This document shows positions 1 to 17,641 of a DNA stretch of 64,000 nt, piece by piece. The notes under the pieces were generated by a model that searched no databases, was not told the origin of the DNA, and saw only the letters and a list, made by a program, of their open reading frames with translations. The DNA is taken from the NCBI RefSeq assembly GCF_030317105.1, contig NZ_JASZYG010000021.1:1-64000 (forward strand), read 5' to 3'. Both the position numbers and the translations under genes were made by a program. Numbering within the stretch: position 1 is the first letter of the stretch; the number at the start of each line of letters is the position of its first letter. The stretch comes from Variovorax brevis. GTDB lineage: Bacteria; Pseudomonadota; Gammaproteobacteria; Burkholderiales; Burkholderiaceae_C.

Positions 1-238
<238 letters not shown>

Positions 239-252
239 GTTAGAGGGATCGA

Positions 253-328
253 AGGGGTATAGCTCAATTGGCAGAGCGTCGGTCTCCAAAACCGAAGGTT
301 GTAGGTTCGATTCCTACTGCCCCTGCCA
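253..328 (+). tRNA. trnW: tRNA-Trp (anticodon CCA)
   Basis: A full cloverleaf of 76 nt can be folded by eye. The acceptor stem AGGGGTA pairs with TGCCCCT. The anticodon stem TCGGT/ACCGA encloses the loop CTCCAAA with anticodon CCA, the T-arm carries GGTTCGATTCC, and the discriminator G is followed by an encoded CCA end. It sits 14 bases after the tuf stop and before secE, as in many proteobacteria, so it is probably processed from a tuf-secE-nusG transcript. Confidence 0.97.
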
Positions 329-374
329 CCTGAAGGTGGTCCCAAAAAACGAGCCCGTCACGCGTGACGGGCTT
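326..374 (+). other. Two hairpins between tRNA-Trp and secE
   Basis: Directly after (and overlapping) the tRNA CCA end, CCACC at 326-330 pairs with GGTGG at 335-339 over a TGAA loop. Downstream, 352-360 pairs with 365-373 as a 9-bp stem over the loop CGCG, and the stem-loop is a perfect inverted repeat. Neither is followed by a T-run, so they are poor intrinsic terminators. More likely roles are tRNA 3' processing, an RNase III site or attenuation before secE. The structure is seen; the role is inferred. Confidence 0.55.
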
Positions 375-434
375 CGGCGTCTGAAGAAGGCGCATTGAAT
401 CAAGGCTGAAAAGCCGCAGGAATATTTGCCCAAG

Positions 435-818
435 ATGGCTACAACTCAAATCGAAACCGTCAGCACCACCGCAGACAAGGCCAAGCTGGCCGGTGCAGTC
501 GTGCTCGCGGTGGGCGCCATCGTGGCGTTCTATCTGCTGTCCCGCCAGGGTGCGGTCGTGCAGTGGATCGCGCTGCTCGTCGGTCTGGCTGCCGCGGTTG
601 GCGCATTCGCCAGCTCCGAGCATGGCCGCCAGCTGGTGGCCTTCGGCCGTGACTCGTGGCGCGAAGTCAAGAAGGTTGTGTGGCCCACCCGCAAGGAAGC
701 CATGCAGATGACGGCCTACGTGTTTGGCTTCGTTGTCATCATGTCCATCTTCCTCTGGCTCACCGACAAGACGCTGGAATGGGTGTTTTTTGACCTCATT
801 TTGGGCTGGAGAAAATAA
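435..818 (+). CDS. secE: Preprotein translocase subunit SecE
   Basis: SecE is the essential small subunit of the SecYEG channel in the inner membrane. The 127-residue protein has three hydrophobic segments, at about 20-37, 42-62 and 92-116. Before the last comes the conserved amphipathic motif SWREVKKVVWPTRKEA, the SecE signature. ATG at 435 is chosen. A TTG at 426 is in frame and would add three residues; the AGGAA at 418-422 is close to the TTG and rather far from the ATG, so the start is uncertain. The stop overlaps the nusG ATG by one base, which suggests translational coupling. Confidence 0.95.
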   Translation: MATTQIETVSTTADKAKLAGAVVLAVGAIVAFYLLSRQGAVVQWIALLVGLAAAVGAFASSEHGRQLVAFGRDSWREVKKVVWPTRKEAMQMTAYVFGFVVIMSIFLWLTDKTLEWVFFDLILGWRK

Positions 819-1402
819 TGACCGACGCTGTTGAAACGACATCGCCGATTCTGGCGCCCGCCGCCAACCCCGACCTTCGCTGGTACGTGGTACACGCCTA
901 TTCCGGCATGGAAAAGGCTGTGGAGCGCAACATTCTCGAGCGCATCAACCGCGCGGGCATGCAGGACAAGTTCGGCCGCATCCTGGTGCCGACCGAAGAA
1001 GTGGTCGAAATCAAGAACGGCCAGAAGCGTACGACCGAGCGTCGTTTCTTCCCCGGCTACGTCCTGGTCGAAATGATCATGGACGACGAAAGCTGGCACC
1101 TGGTGAAGCACACCAACAAGGTGACGGGCTTCGTCGGCGGCGCCAAGAACCGTCCGGCCCCGATCTCGCAGAAAGAGGTTGAGGACATCGTCAGCCAGAT
1201 GCAGCAGGGCACCGAGAAGCCCCGCCACAAGGTGGAGTTCGTCGTGGGCGAATTCGTGCGCGTCAAGGAAGGCCCCTTCACCGACTTCAACGGCACCGTC
1301 GAGGAAGTCAACTACGAGAAGAGCAAGGTTCGCGTGTCCGTCATGATTTTCGGCCGCGCCACCCCTGTGGAACTCGAATTCGCCCAAGTCGAAAAGACCT
1401 GA
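818..1402 (+). CDS. nusG: Transcription termination/antitermination protein NusG
   Basis: NusG binds RNA polymerase, suppresses pausing, and links it to Rho or to the leading ribosome through S10. The 194-residue protein has the NGN domain (WYVVHAYSGMEKAVERNI, then FFPGYVLVEM) and a C-terminal KOW domain (GEFVRVKEGPFTDFNGTVEEV). Length and motifs are normal. It starts inside the secE stop (TAATG) and is followed by a 125-base gap to rplK, which holds no other gene and may carry a promoter for the ribosomal protein genes. Confidence 0.98.
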   Translation: MTDAVETTSPILAPAANPDLRWYVVHAYSGMEKAVERNILERINRAGMQDKFGRILVPTEEVVEIKNGQKRTTERRFFPGYVLVEMIMDDESWHLVKHTNKVTGFVGGAKNRPAPISQKEVEDIVSQMQQGTEKPRHKVEFVVGEFVRVKEGPFTDFNGTVEEVNYEKSKVRVSVMIFGRATPVELEFAQVEKT

Positions 1403-1527
1403 GGCGACAGCCAAAGATTTGGGTCTTGCGCTCTTTCCGGGCTCGGCGCAAGACGGTATCTCCAGAGCCCCCAACCCCGGGGAGCCACGACACAGTGCGT
1501 GGCGATATCACCCGCAAGGAGTAAAGC

Positions 1528-1959
1528 ATGGCGAAAAAAATCGTCGGCTTCATCAAGCTGCAAGTGCCAGCTGGTAAGGCCAACCCCTCACCGCCGATCG
1601 GTCCCGCACTGGGCCAACGCGGTCTGAACATCATGGAGTTCTGCAAGGCGTTCAACGCGCAAACGCAGAGCTACGAGCCGGGTCTGGCACTGCCGGTGGT
1701 CATCACCGCTTTCGCCGACAAGAGCTTCACCTTCATCATCAAGTCGCCGCCGGCCGGCGTCCTGATCAAGAAGGCCATCAAGCTGGACAAGGGCTCGGCC
1801 CGTCCGCACACCGACAAGGTTGGCAAGATCACGCGCGCTCAGCTCGAAGAAATCGCCAAGACCAAGATGAAGGACCTGACCGCGGCCGACATGGACGCAG
1901 CAGTTCGCACCATCGCCGGTACGGCCCGCTCGATGGGCGTGAATGTGGAGGGCGTGTAA
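1528..1959 (+). CDS. rplK: 50S ribosomal protein L11
   Basis: L11 forms the GTPase-associated centre with 23S rRNA and is needed for RelA activation. The 143-residue sequence is canonical: KLQVPAGKANPSPPIGPALG at the N-terminus with the conserved proline-rich stretch, and the C-terminal rRNA-binding domain ending GTARSMGVNVEGV. The start is supported by AAGGAG about 8 bases upstream. rplA follows with no gap (stop at 1957-1959, ATG at 1960), so the two are coupled, and L1 probably represses both as in other bacteria. Confidence 0.98.
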   Translation: MAKKIVGFIKLQVPAGKANPSPPIGPALGQRGLNIMEFCKAFNAQTQSYEPGLALPVVITAFADKSFTFIIKSPPAGVLIKKAIKLDKGSARPHTDKVGKITRAQLEEIAKTKMKDLTAADMDAAVRTIAGTARSMGVNVEGV

Positions 1960-2658
1960 ATGGCCAAGATCACCAAGAAGCAAAAAGCACTGGCTGGCAA
2001 GGTCGAGACGACCAAGCTGTATCCGCTGGTCGATGCCATCGGCATCGTCAAGGAAGCCGCTACCGCCAAGTTCGACGAATCGATCGACGTGGCCGTGCAA
2101 CTCGGCATCGACGCCAAGAAGTCGGACCAGGTGGTGCGTGGCGCTGTCGTGATGCCCAACGGCACCGGCAAGACCAAGCGCGTGGCTGTGTTCGCCCAGG
2201 GCGCCAAGGCTGAAGAAGCCAAGGCCGCCGGTGCCGACATCGTCGGCATGGACGACCTGGCTGCCATGGTCAAGGCTGGCGACATGCCTTTCGACGTGGT
2301 CATCGCCGCGCCGGACGCCATGCGTGTCGTCGGTACGCTCGGCCAGATCCTCGGCCCTCGCGGTTTGATGCCCAACCCCAAGGTTGGCACCGTGACCCCG
2401 GACGTTGCTACCGCTGTCAAGAACGCCAAGGCTGGCCAGGTCCAGTTCCGCGTCGACAAGGCCGGCATCATCCACGGCACGATCGGCCGTCGCTCGTTCG
2501 ACACCGAGAAGCTGCAAGGCAACCTGGCTGCGCTCATCGACGCGCTGGTCAAGGCCAAGCCGGCATCGAGCAAGGGTGTGTACCTGCGCAAGGTGGCTGT
2601 GTCCTCGACGATGGGCGTTGGCGTTCGCGTCGACACCCAGTCGATCACGCAGGCCTGA
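1960..2658 (+). CDS. rplA: 50S ribosomal protein L1
   Basis: L1 forms the mobile L1 stalk that helps deacylated tRNA leave the E site, and in many bacteria it represses the L11-L1 operon. The 232-residue protein contains the family signature around LGQILGPRGLMPNPKVGTVT and the end SSTMGVGVRVDTQS. It directly abuts rplK. A 245-base non-coding stretch separates it from rplJ. Confidence 0.98.
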   Translation: MAKITKKQKALAGKVETTKLYPLVDAIGIVKEAATAKFDESIDVAVQLGIDAKKSDQVVRGAVVMPNGTGKTKRVAVFAQGAKAEEAKAAGADIVGMDDLAAMVKAGDMPFDVVIAAPDAMRVVGTLGQILGPRGLMPNPKVGTVTPDVATAVKNAKAGQVQFRVDKAGIIHGTIGRRSFDTEKLQGNLAALIDALVKAKPASSKGVYLRKVAVSSTMGVGVRVDTQSITQA

Positions 2659-2903
2659 TGCAAAGAATGCACCGCACCACTCGAAAGAGCGGGGCGGTGA
2701 TGTGGTGGGTCGTCGCGGCAAGCAACGCGCGACGGGCCATCCAAGACCGCTGGCGTGCAGTTCGCTGCACTTAATTGTCGAAAGACGGTCAGCGCAGATG
2801 GCGACCCCACTGCAAGGAATTTATAGGGTTCCAAACAGTTGGTCGCTGCATGAAGTGCGCTCCGAGGCAGTTTTTGCCGAAGGGCGATTTAAAGGAGTAG
2901 ACC
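2659..2903 (+). promoter_or_regulatory. rplJ leader region (probable L10 autoregulatory leader)
   Basis: No gene is visible in these 245 bases between rplA and rplJ. In proteobacteria this gap carries the rplJL leader, to which L10(L12)4 binds to repress translation, and often a promoter. The sequence contains GC-rich self-complementary stretches in 2670-2750 and ends with AAAGGAG at 2891-2897, just before the TTG start of rplJ. The leader assignment rests on position and length; I have not derived the specific fold. Confidence 0.5.
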
Positions 2904-3440
2904 TTGAGTCTGAATCGCAGTGAGAAAGAAGCGGTCATTTCCGAAGTGACCAGCCTCGCCGCAAAAGCTCAAACGCTCGTGATGGCGGAATACCGTGGCA
3001 TCACGGTGGCCGATATGACCAAACTGCGCAGCGAAGCGCGCAGCAAAGGTGTGAACCTCAGCGTGTTGAAGAACACGCTGGCACGCCGTGCTGTCGCTGG
3101 TAGCGCATTTGAAGTCGTCGGCGACCAGATGACCGGTCCGCTGATCTATGGCTTCTCTGAAGACGCTGTGGCCGCCGCGAAGGTGGTGGCCGATTTCGCG
3201 AAGACCAACACCAAGTTGGTCATCCGCGGTGGCGCTTTCGGTGGCAAGGCCCTGGACGTCGAAGGCGTGAAGCAACTGGCCAACATCCCTTCCAAGGAAG
3301 TGCTGCTGGCGCAATTGCTGGGCTTGATGCAGTCCCCCATTTCCCGCACGGCACGCGTTCTCGCAGCCCTGGCGGAAAAGCGTGGCGGCGGCGAAGCACC
3401 CGCAGACGCGGCTCCGGCCGCAGAAGCTCAAGCCGCTTGA
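2904..3440 (+). CDS. rplJ: 50S ribosomal protein L10
   Basis: L10 is the base of the ribosomal stalk and carries the L7/L12 dimers. The 178-residue protein starts SLNRSEKEAVISEVTSLAAK, has the conserved MAEYRGITVADMTKLR segment and ends in an alanine-rich tail. The start codon is TTG at 2904, supported by AAAGGAG six bases upstream and by alignment with the usual N-terminus of the family; no suitable ATG lies nearby. A weak start codon suits a gene under translational autocontrol. rplL follows after 42 bases. Confidence 0.97.
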   Translation: MSLNRSEKEAVISEVTSLAAKAQTLVMAEYRGITVADMTKLRSEARSKGVNLSVLKNTLARRAVAGSAFEVVGDQMTGPLIYGFSEDAVAAAKVVADFAKTNTKLVIRGGAFGGKALDVEGVKQLANIPSKEVLLAQLLGLMQSPISRTARVLAALAEKRGGGEAPADAAPAAEAQAA

Positions 3441-3482
3441 GCTTGAGTTTTAAGAAATCAACCCAATTGTTAGGAATCCCAA

Positions 3483-3857
<375 letters not shown>

Positions 3858-3873
3858 TTCATTTCCCCTTGAG

Positions 3874-3908
3874 GGCTGGAGGTGCTTGAAAAAAGCCCTC
3901 CAGCCTTT
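3874..3908 (+). terminator. Hairpin in the rplL-rpoB gap (probable attenuator or processing site)
   Basis: GGCTGGAGG at 3874-3882 pairs perfectly with CCTCCAGCC at 3897-3905 over a 14-base, A-rich loop, followed by only three T. The rest of the 258-base gap (3858-4115) holds no gene. In E. coli the equivalent gap has a partial terminator that lowers rpoBC expression relative to L7/L12, plus an RNase III site. The weak T-tract fits a leaky attenuator. Confidence 0.6.
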
Positions 3909-4115
3909 GCCGCTTTCAGAGCGCACCCAAAAGCCGACTCGGCGAAACGATCCCGAGACGATTTTTGAGTGTCTTCTGACCCCGACTGCAGAAGACCCCT
4001 TGGTTCGGGTGATGTGCAACGCATCACCGTCCGCCATCGGCTGGTAGTGGCCAGCCGCCAAGCAGCGCGCAAGCGTTGATGACTAGTCGCTGAAGATCTC
4101 AAGCCCGGAGCTCTC

Positions 4116-8240
<4,125 letters not shown>

Positions 8241-8265
8241 GCATTAGGGAAAAGGAAAGAGTCAT

Positions 8266-12513
<4,248 letters not shown>

Positions 12514-12556
12514 CGCGTCTGACCCACGCGTAAACTCAAGGCCATGCAAGGCCCGA

Positions 12557-12597
12557 AACGCCCCCCGACCCATCGCGGCCGGGGGGCGTTTTTCTTT
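12557..12597 (+). terminator. Intrinsic terminator after rpoC
   Basis: An 11-bp GC-rich stem (12557-12567 with 12580-12590, core GCCCCCCG/CGGGGGGC) over a 12-base loop is followed by TTTTTCTTTTT. This is the strongest Rho-independent terminator I see in the window and marks the end of the rpoBC transcription unit. Confidence 0.92.
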
Positions 12598-12638
12598 TTG
12601 CATCCAGTGGCGTGCTGCGAAGGCACGAAAGAATTTCA

Positions 12639-13244
12639 ATGAGCGTGGTGCCGGAGTCCGTCTACTGGTGGGTCGGCATTGCGGTGCTGCTCTTCTGGTT
12701 CGTGGGCGCGCACAACCGGCTCATGCGGCTGCGCTCGGCGGGCCTGGTGGCCTACGCTGCGCTCGACGCCGCACTCGTGCGGCAGGTTGATTTCGTGCAG
12801 GCCAACATTGCGTCGGCACAGGACGGCACCCCGACGGAACCCGGGACCGCCAAGGCCTTGCCCGCCGCGGTGGCGCAGATGTCCCAGATGCTTGCCGCCA
12901 CGCGCTTGAAGCCGCTGGATCCAGTCGCCATGTCGGCCCTGGGAACGGCGATTCACGTCCTGCTCATGGCCTGGCAATGCACGTACCCCGACAAGGTGAT
13001 CGTGTTCGACGCCACCGGTACGCTTTCGCGCCCGGCGCCGCTGACGGGCGACGCGGATGAATCGGACCATTCGACAGCCGAACTGGCCACGCCGCTTGCA
13101 TGGCCCGAGCCCTCGGCCATGGCCGAGATCGCCCGCGGCCAGTTCAACCAGGCCGTCGCGCATTACAACGTCGCCATTGGCCAGTTTCCTGCATTGATCG
13201 TTGCATGGGCGTTCAGGCTGCGGCGCGCGGCGCCGCTGGTCTAG
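12639..13244 (+). CDS. LemA-like membrane protein
   Basis: A 201-residue protein with one N-terminal transmembrane segment (YWWVGIAVLLFWFVGAHN) and then a long alpha-helical domain. The beginning (HNRLMRLRSAGLVAYAALDA) and end (ARGQFNQAVAHYNVAIGQFP) match the pattern of the LemA family, whose function is poorly known. The middle diverges strongly from typical LemA, so this is a distant member. ATG at 12639 is chosen because an earlier in-frame GTG at 12612 sits close to the rpoC terminator. It runs just ahead of rsmB and may be in its operon. Confidence 0.7.
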   Translation: MSVVPESVYWWVGIAVLLFWFVGAHNRLMRLRSAGLVAYAALDAALVRQVDFVQANIASAQDGTPTEPGTAKALPAAVAQMSQMLAATRLKPLDPVAMSALGTAIHVLLMAWQCTYPDKVIVFDATGTLSRPAPLTGDADESDHSTAELATPLAWPEPSAMAEIARGQFNQAVAHYNVAIGQFPALIVAWAFRLRRAAPLV

Positions 13245-13300
13245 ATGCATTGAGCCCGCGACTGCCGGTCCATGGGCGGCGGGTTACCATCAACCGCACC

Positions 13301-14665
13301 TTGGCAGACACATCTTCAGATTCCTCCAGCGGCTCGCCGCATGAGCAGCCGCCGCTGTGGCGACAGTTGCAGCAGACCGCCGCCGTTCTCGCACAAGTAC
13401 GTTCGGGCGTGTCGGGCGCCGTCGCGTTCGAAGCGGTCGAGCCTTCGCTACGGCCTGGTGTCCAGGCGCTCGGCTTCCAGGTCCTGCGCTGGCTGGGCCG
13501 CGCGGAAGCGCTTCGTCGTCACCTGGCGCGCCGCACGCCGCCGCCGGGTGCCGACGCGCTGCTGTGCACCGCCCTTGCGCTGGCATGGGACCCCGAACTG
13601 GCGCCCTATGAACCTTTCACGCTGGTCGACCAGGCCGTCGAGGCGGCCAAGCGCCAGTCGTCCACGCGCGCCCAGGCCAGTTTCATCAACGCCTGCCTTC
13701 GGCGCTTCCTGCGCGAGCGCGACGAACTGATCGACGCCACGGAGCGAGAGCCGGTGTCGCAATGGAACCATCCGCGCTGGTGGATCGAGCGGCTCAAGCG
13801 CGACCACCCTCGCGATTGGCAGAACGTGCTGTCGGCCGACAACACGCAGGCGCCGATGACGCTGCGCGTCAATTTGCAAAAGACGACGGTTGCGAACTAT
13901 CTGCATGCGCTCGACGGCGCCTCACTGCCCGCGTTCGCCGTTGCCGCCAGCGGCGTTCAGCTGGAGCGCGCTCGGCCCGTTCGCCAGCTGCCGGGCTTTG
14001 CGGAAGGCGAGTTCTCCGTGCAGGATGCCGCTGCGCAGCTCGCCGCGCCCTTGTTGCTGGATGGCTTGCGCGCCGCCGACGGACCTTGGCGCGTGCTGGA
14101 CGCCTGCGCCGCGCCGGGCGGCAAGACCGCCCACCTGCTCGAATTTGCCGGTGCCGCCGCCATCGAGGTGACCGCCCTCGAGGTGGATGCGCAGCGCAGC
14201 CGTCGAATCGACGACACACTGTCGCGGCTCGGCCTGAGCGCCAAAGTCACCGTTGCCGACGCTTCCCGTCCCGCCGACTGGTGGGATGGACAGCCCTTCG
14301 ACGCCATCCTGCTGGACGCGCCGTGCACCGCCTCGGGCATCGTCCGGCGGCATCCGGACGTGCGCTGGTTGCGCCGCGAAAGCGACATTGCGCAGCTTGC
14401 CGTCCAGCAGTCCATGCTTCTTGCAGCTTTGTGGCCCCTCGTCAAACCGGGCGGACGATTGCTCTACTGCACCTGCTCGGTGTTTCGCGAGGAAGGATCG
14501 CACCAAATCGATGCGTTTCTTGCACACAACACCGATGCCCGATTGCGGCCCTCACCGGGTCATTTGCTGCCGCAAAGCGGGCGGAATGCGCGTGGCGTCC
14601 CGGACAATGCTTTGGGTGACCACGACGGTTTCTTCTACGCATTGCTCGAAAAGAGCCCCCGCTGA
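13301..14665 (+). CDS. rsmB: 16S rRNA (cytosine(967)-C(5))-methyltransferase
   Basis: RsmB methylates C967 of 16S rRNA using S-adenosylmethionine. It has an N-terminal NusB-like RNA-binding half and a C-terminal Rossmann methyltransferase: SAM motif LDACAAPGGKTAHLLEFAG, then LDAPCTASGIVRRHPDVRW and LLYCTCSVFREEG, which carry the two motif cysteines. The start is uncertain. TTG at 13301 gives 454 residues, close to the family norm. A TTG at 13250 and a further start inside the LemA-like gene are possible, but the latter would add non-homologous sequence. It overlaps the next gene. Confidence 0.93.
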   Translation: MADTSSDSSSGSPHEQPPLWRQLQQTAAVLAQVRSGVSGAVAFEAVEPSLRPGVQALGFQVLRWLGRAEALRRHLARRTPPPGADALLCTALALAWDPELAPYEPFTLVDQAVEAAKRQSSTRAQASFINACLRRFLRERDELIDATEREPVSQWNHPRWWIERLKRDHPRDWQNVLSADNTQAPMTLRVNLQKTTVANYLHALDGASLPAFAVAASGVQLERARPVRQLPGFAEGEFSVQDAAAQLAAPLLLDGLRAADGPWRVLDACAAPGGKTAHLLEFAGAAAIEVTALEVDAQRSRRIDDTLSRLGLSAKVTVADASRPADWWDGQPFDAILLDAPCTASGIVRRHPDVRWLRRESDIAQLAVQQSMLLAALWPLVKPGGRLLYCTCSVFREEGSHQIDAFLAHNTDARLRPSPGHLLPQSGRNARGVPDNALGDHDGFFYALLEKSPR

Positions 14666-15278
14666 GGCTCGCCGCCCGGCTTGGGTGGCGCTCGTCCTGT
14701 TGATCGTGGGTTGCTGCATGGCCTGCCTGGCGCCGCTGTCGCATGCCCAGAACGCGGCGGCAGAAGTCACCCAGCTCAAGCTTGAGCGCGTTGACGATGG
14801 CGTCTACCTGAGTGCCGCCGTCCAGTTCGCCTTGCCCCCGCTGGTCGAGGAAGTGCTCGACAAGGGCATCGCGATCTATTTCGTGGCCGAGGCCGAGCTG
14901 TACCGCGAACGCTGGTACTGGATGGACGCCCGCCTCGCCCAAGTGGCCCGCCACATGCGCCTGGCTTATCAGCCGCTCACGCGCCGCTGGCGGCTCAATG
15001 TGTCGCCCGTGCCCATCACCAACGCGGGCTTCGGCGCCACGCTCAACCAGAACTTCGATTCGCTGGACGACGCGCTCGAAGCCGTGAAGCGCATTGGCCG
15101 CCTGCGCCTGGGCGATGCGGCCGACATCCCCGACGATCCCACGAACTCTGTGGTGTTTCGCTTCAGGCTCGATACTTCGCAGTTGCCCCGGCCGTTCCAG
15201 ATTGGCGTGGTCGGTCATTCCGACTGGAACATTGCGGTCGAGCGCAGCGCCAAATTGCCCATGGAGAAAATCAGGTGA
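14607..15278 (+). CDS. DUF4390 domain protein, secreted
   Basis: A protein of about 223 residues with a signal-like hydrophobic segment (VALVLLIVGCCMACLAPLSHA) and a mature part beginning near QNAAAEVTQLKLERVDDGVY. It matches the DUF4390 pattern (EVLDKGIAIYFVAEAELYRE, LTRRWRLNVS, DWNIAVERS). Function is unknown, but in betaproteobacteria it is commonly encoded between rsmB and an NtrY-type kinase, as here, suggesting a periplasmic role linked to that sensor. The start is uncertain: ATG at 14607 or 14586, both inside rsmB. The stop overlaps the GTG of the kinase gene. Confidence 0.8.
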   Translation: MLWVTTTVSSTHCSKRAPAEARRPAWVALVLLIVGCCMACLAPLSHAQNAAAEVTQLKLERVDDGVYLSAAVQFALPPLVEEVLDKGIAIYFVAEAELYRERWYWMDARLAQVARHMRLAYQPLTRRWRLNVSPVPITNAGFGATLNQNFDSLDDALEAVKRIGRLRLGDAADIPDDPTNSVVFRFRLDTSQLPRPFQIGVVGHSDWNIAVERSAKLPMEKIR

Positions 15279-17620
15279 CTGACAAGCCGCACGGCGGTGC
15301 GCGTGCGCCGTCGTCGCCTGCGGCGCGCCGTTCCAAGGCGATGCGCTGGGCCATCGGCGTTGGCGCGGCCGCCGTCACGGCGATTGGCCTGGTGCTGATG
15401 TTCCTGCTCGCGCAGTCCACCAACAACCGCGCGCTGTACGAGCGCAACTACGCCAAGCTGTTCGGCATCAACGTCGTCGTGGCTGTGGTGCTGTTCCTGG
15501 TCATCGGCTGGGTGGCGTTCCGGTTGATCAGCCGCTTGCGGCAGGGCAAGTTCGGCAGCCGGCTGCTCATCAAGCTGGCGGCGATCTTTGCGCTGGTGGG
15601 CGTGGTGCCGGGCCTGCTGATCTACGTGGTGTCCTACCAGTTCGTGTCGCGCTCCATCGAAAGCTGGTTCGACGTGAAGGTGGAAGGGGCGCTCGACGCG
15701 GGCCTGAACCTCGGCCGTGCCACGCTCGATTCCCTCACGGAAGACCTGTCGGTCAAGGCACGCTCCGCGAGCGCGCAACTCGACAACGTGCCCGATGCGA
15801 GTGCAGGCCTGGTGCTGGAGCGCGTGCGCGAGCAACTGGGTGCCAGCGATGTGGTGCTCTGGAACGGGAACGGCCAGCTCATCGCCGGCGCGGGGTCGTC
15901 GCGCTTTCAGCTCAGTCCAGACCGGCCGACGCCACAGCAACTGCGACAGGCGCGCACCGATCGCTCGGTGGCCCATATCGAAGGGCTGGACGAATCCCCG
16001 GTTTTCGGCACCGGCCCGCCGGCGGCCACGGTGCGCGCGCTCACGCTGGTGCGGCGCCCCGGCTTCGAGCTCGGTGCCGAAACGCGATTCCTGCAGGTGA
16101 CCGTGCCCATTCCACCCGCCGTGGTCGCCAACGCGCTGGCGGTGCAGGAAGCCAACCGCGAATACCAGGAGCGCGCCTTGGCACGTGAAGGCCTGCTGCG
16201 CATGTACATCGGCACACTGACGCTGAGCCTGTTCCTCGCCGTCTTTGGGGCCGTGCTGCTCGCCGTGCTCTTCGGCAATCAGCTCGCCCGGCCCTTGCTG
16301 GTGCTCGCGGATGGGGTGCGGCAGGTCGCGGGTGGTGACCTGCGACCGACGGCCGTGCTCCCCGGCAAGGACGAACTCGGCGGACTGACGCGATCCTTTG
16401 CCGTCATGACCCAGCAACTGGCCGATGCGCGTGGCGCCGTTGAAAAGACGGTGGGTGAACTCGACGCCGCACGCGCCAACCTCCAGACCATCCTGGACAA
16501 CCTGACCTCCGGCGTCATCGTGCTCAATTCCGCCGGCCTGGTGCTTTCCACCAATCCCGGCGCGACGCGCGTGCTGCGGGTTCCGCTGGCCGCCTACGAA
16601 GGGCAAAAGCTGTCCGACGTGCCCGGCCTCGAGGAATTCGGCCGGGACGTGCAGCAGCAGTTCGACGACTTCGAAGCCGAACGCGCACAGCATGGCCTGG
16701 ACCACTGGCAGCATGCTTTCGAGTTGCACGAAGGCGGCACCGGCGCCACGCAGGAGGCCGTCAACATCGTCGCGCGCGGCGCCGAGCTGCCCGGCCCGGC
16801 GCGACTGTTGGTGTTTGACGACATTTCGGAGATCGTTTCAGCGCAGCGCGCACAGGCATGGGGCGAAGTAGCGCGCCGCTTGGCGCACGAAATCAAGAAC
16901 CCGCTCACGCCGATCCAGTTGTCGGCCGAGCGGCTGGAAATCAAGCTGTCGGGCAAGCTGGGCGCGCCCGAGCAGGCCATGCTCACCAAGTCCGTCAAGA
17001 CCATCGTGGACCAGGTCGACGCCATGAAGCGGCTCGTCAACGAATTCCGCGACTACGCACGGCTGCCTGCGGCGGATCTGAAGCCCGTCGATCTCAATGC
17101 CCTCGTCATGGACGTGCTGCATCTCTACGACGCTGACGATCAGCCGCATCTGGAGGTGATCGCCGAACTTGACCCGCGTTGCCGCCCGATTCGCGGCGAT
17201 TCCCAACAATTGCGGCAGGTGATCCACAACCTGCTGCAAAACGCCCAAGACGCGACCGAGGCGGCCACGGCCGCCCACCATGGAGACCAACCGCCCGGGG
17301 CCGTCGTCATTCGCACGCGCCTGAGCGATACCGGCGAGCGCGTGCGCCTCACGGTGCAGGACAGCGGCGCCGGGTTTGCGGAGCACATCCTCAAGCGCGC
17401 CTTCGAGCCCTACGTGACGACCAAAGCCAAAGGCACCGGTTTGGGGCTTGCTGTAGTCAAGAAGATTGCAGATGAGCACGCGGCACGCATAGAACTTTCA
17501 AATCGCATGCACGACGGGGCTGTGGTAGGGGCGCAAGTCTCGTTATCATTTGCGCTGGCGGCCGAACGGCCTGCCGCTCCCAACGCATTTTCTGAAGAAC
17601 ACACGTCCTCCGTCGCCTGA
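15275..17620 (+). CDS. ntrY: NtrY-family membrane sensor histidine kinase
   Basis: The 781-residue sensor has membrane segments at about 24-46, 62-83 and 97-122, a large periplasmic loop, and a fourth segment near 310-335. Then come HAMP (about 335-390), PAS (about 400-500), a HisKA domain with phospho-acceptor His538 in AHEIKNPLTPIQLSAERL, and an ATPase domain with DSGAGF and GTGLGLAV. The layout is that of NtrY and of Bordetella PlrS. The start is GTG at 15275, overlapping the DUF4390 stop as GTGA. The response regulator begins 21 bases after the stop. The ligand cannot be read from the sequence. Confidence 0.92.
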   Translation: MTDKPHGGARAPSSPAARRSKAMRWAIGVGAAAVTAIGLVLMFLLAQSTNNRALYERNYAKLFGINVVVAVVLFLVIGWVAFRLISRLRQGKFGSRLLIKLAAIFALVGVVPGLLIYVVSYQFVSRSIESWFDVKVEGALDAGLNLGRATLDSLTEDLSVKARSASAQLDNVPDASAGLVLERVREQLGASDVVLWNGNGQLIAGAGSSRFQLSPDRPTPQQLRQARTDRSVAHIEGLDESPVFGTGPPAATVRALTLVRRPGFELGAETRFLQVTVPIPPAVVANALAVQEANREYQERALAREGLLRMYIGTLTLSLFLAVFGAVLLAVLFGNQLARPLLVLADGVRQVAGGDLRPTAVLPGKDELGGLTRSFAVMTQQLADARGAVEKTVGELDAARANLQTILDNLTSGVIVLNSAGLVLSTNPGATRVLRVPLAAYEGQKLSDVPGLEEFGRDVQQQFDDFEAERAQHGLDHWQHAFELHEGGTGATQEAVNIVARGAELPGPARLLVFDDISEIVSAQRAQAWGEVARRLAHEIKNPLTPIQLSAERLEIKLSGKLGAPEQAMLTKSVKTIVDQVDAMKRLVNEFRDYARLPAADLKPVDLNALVMDVLHLYDADDQPHLEVIAELDPRCRPIRGDSQQLRQVIHNLLQNAQDATEAATAAHHGDQPPGAVVIRTRLSDTGERVRLTVQDSGAGFAEHILKRAFEPYVTTKAKGTGLGLAVVKKIADEHAARIELSNRMHDGAVVGAQVSLSFALAAERPAAPNAFSEEHTSSVA

Positions 17621-17641
17621 GCGCGCGTCAACGAAGCATTC

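Noticed and set aside
13100..13300. Longer N-terminus for rsmB starting inside the LemA-like gene
   Set aside because: The extra residues are Arg/Pro-rich and unlike RsmB; they are the LemA-like gene read in another frame.
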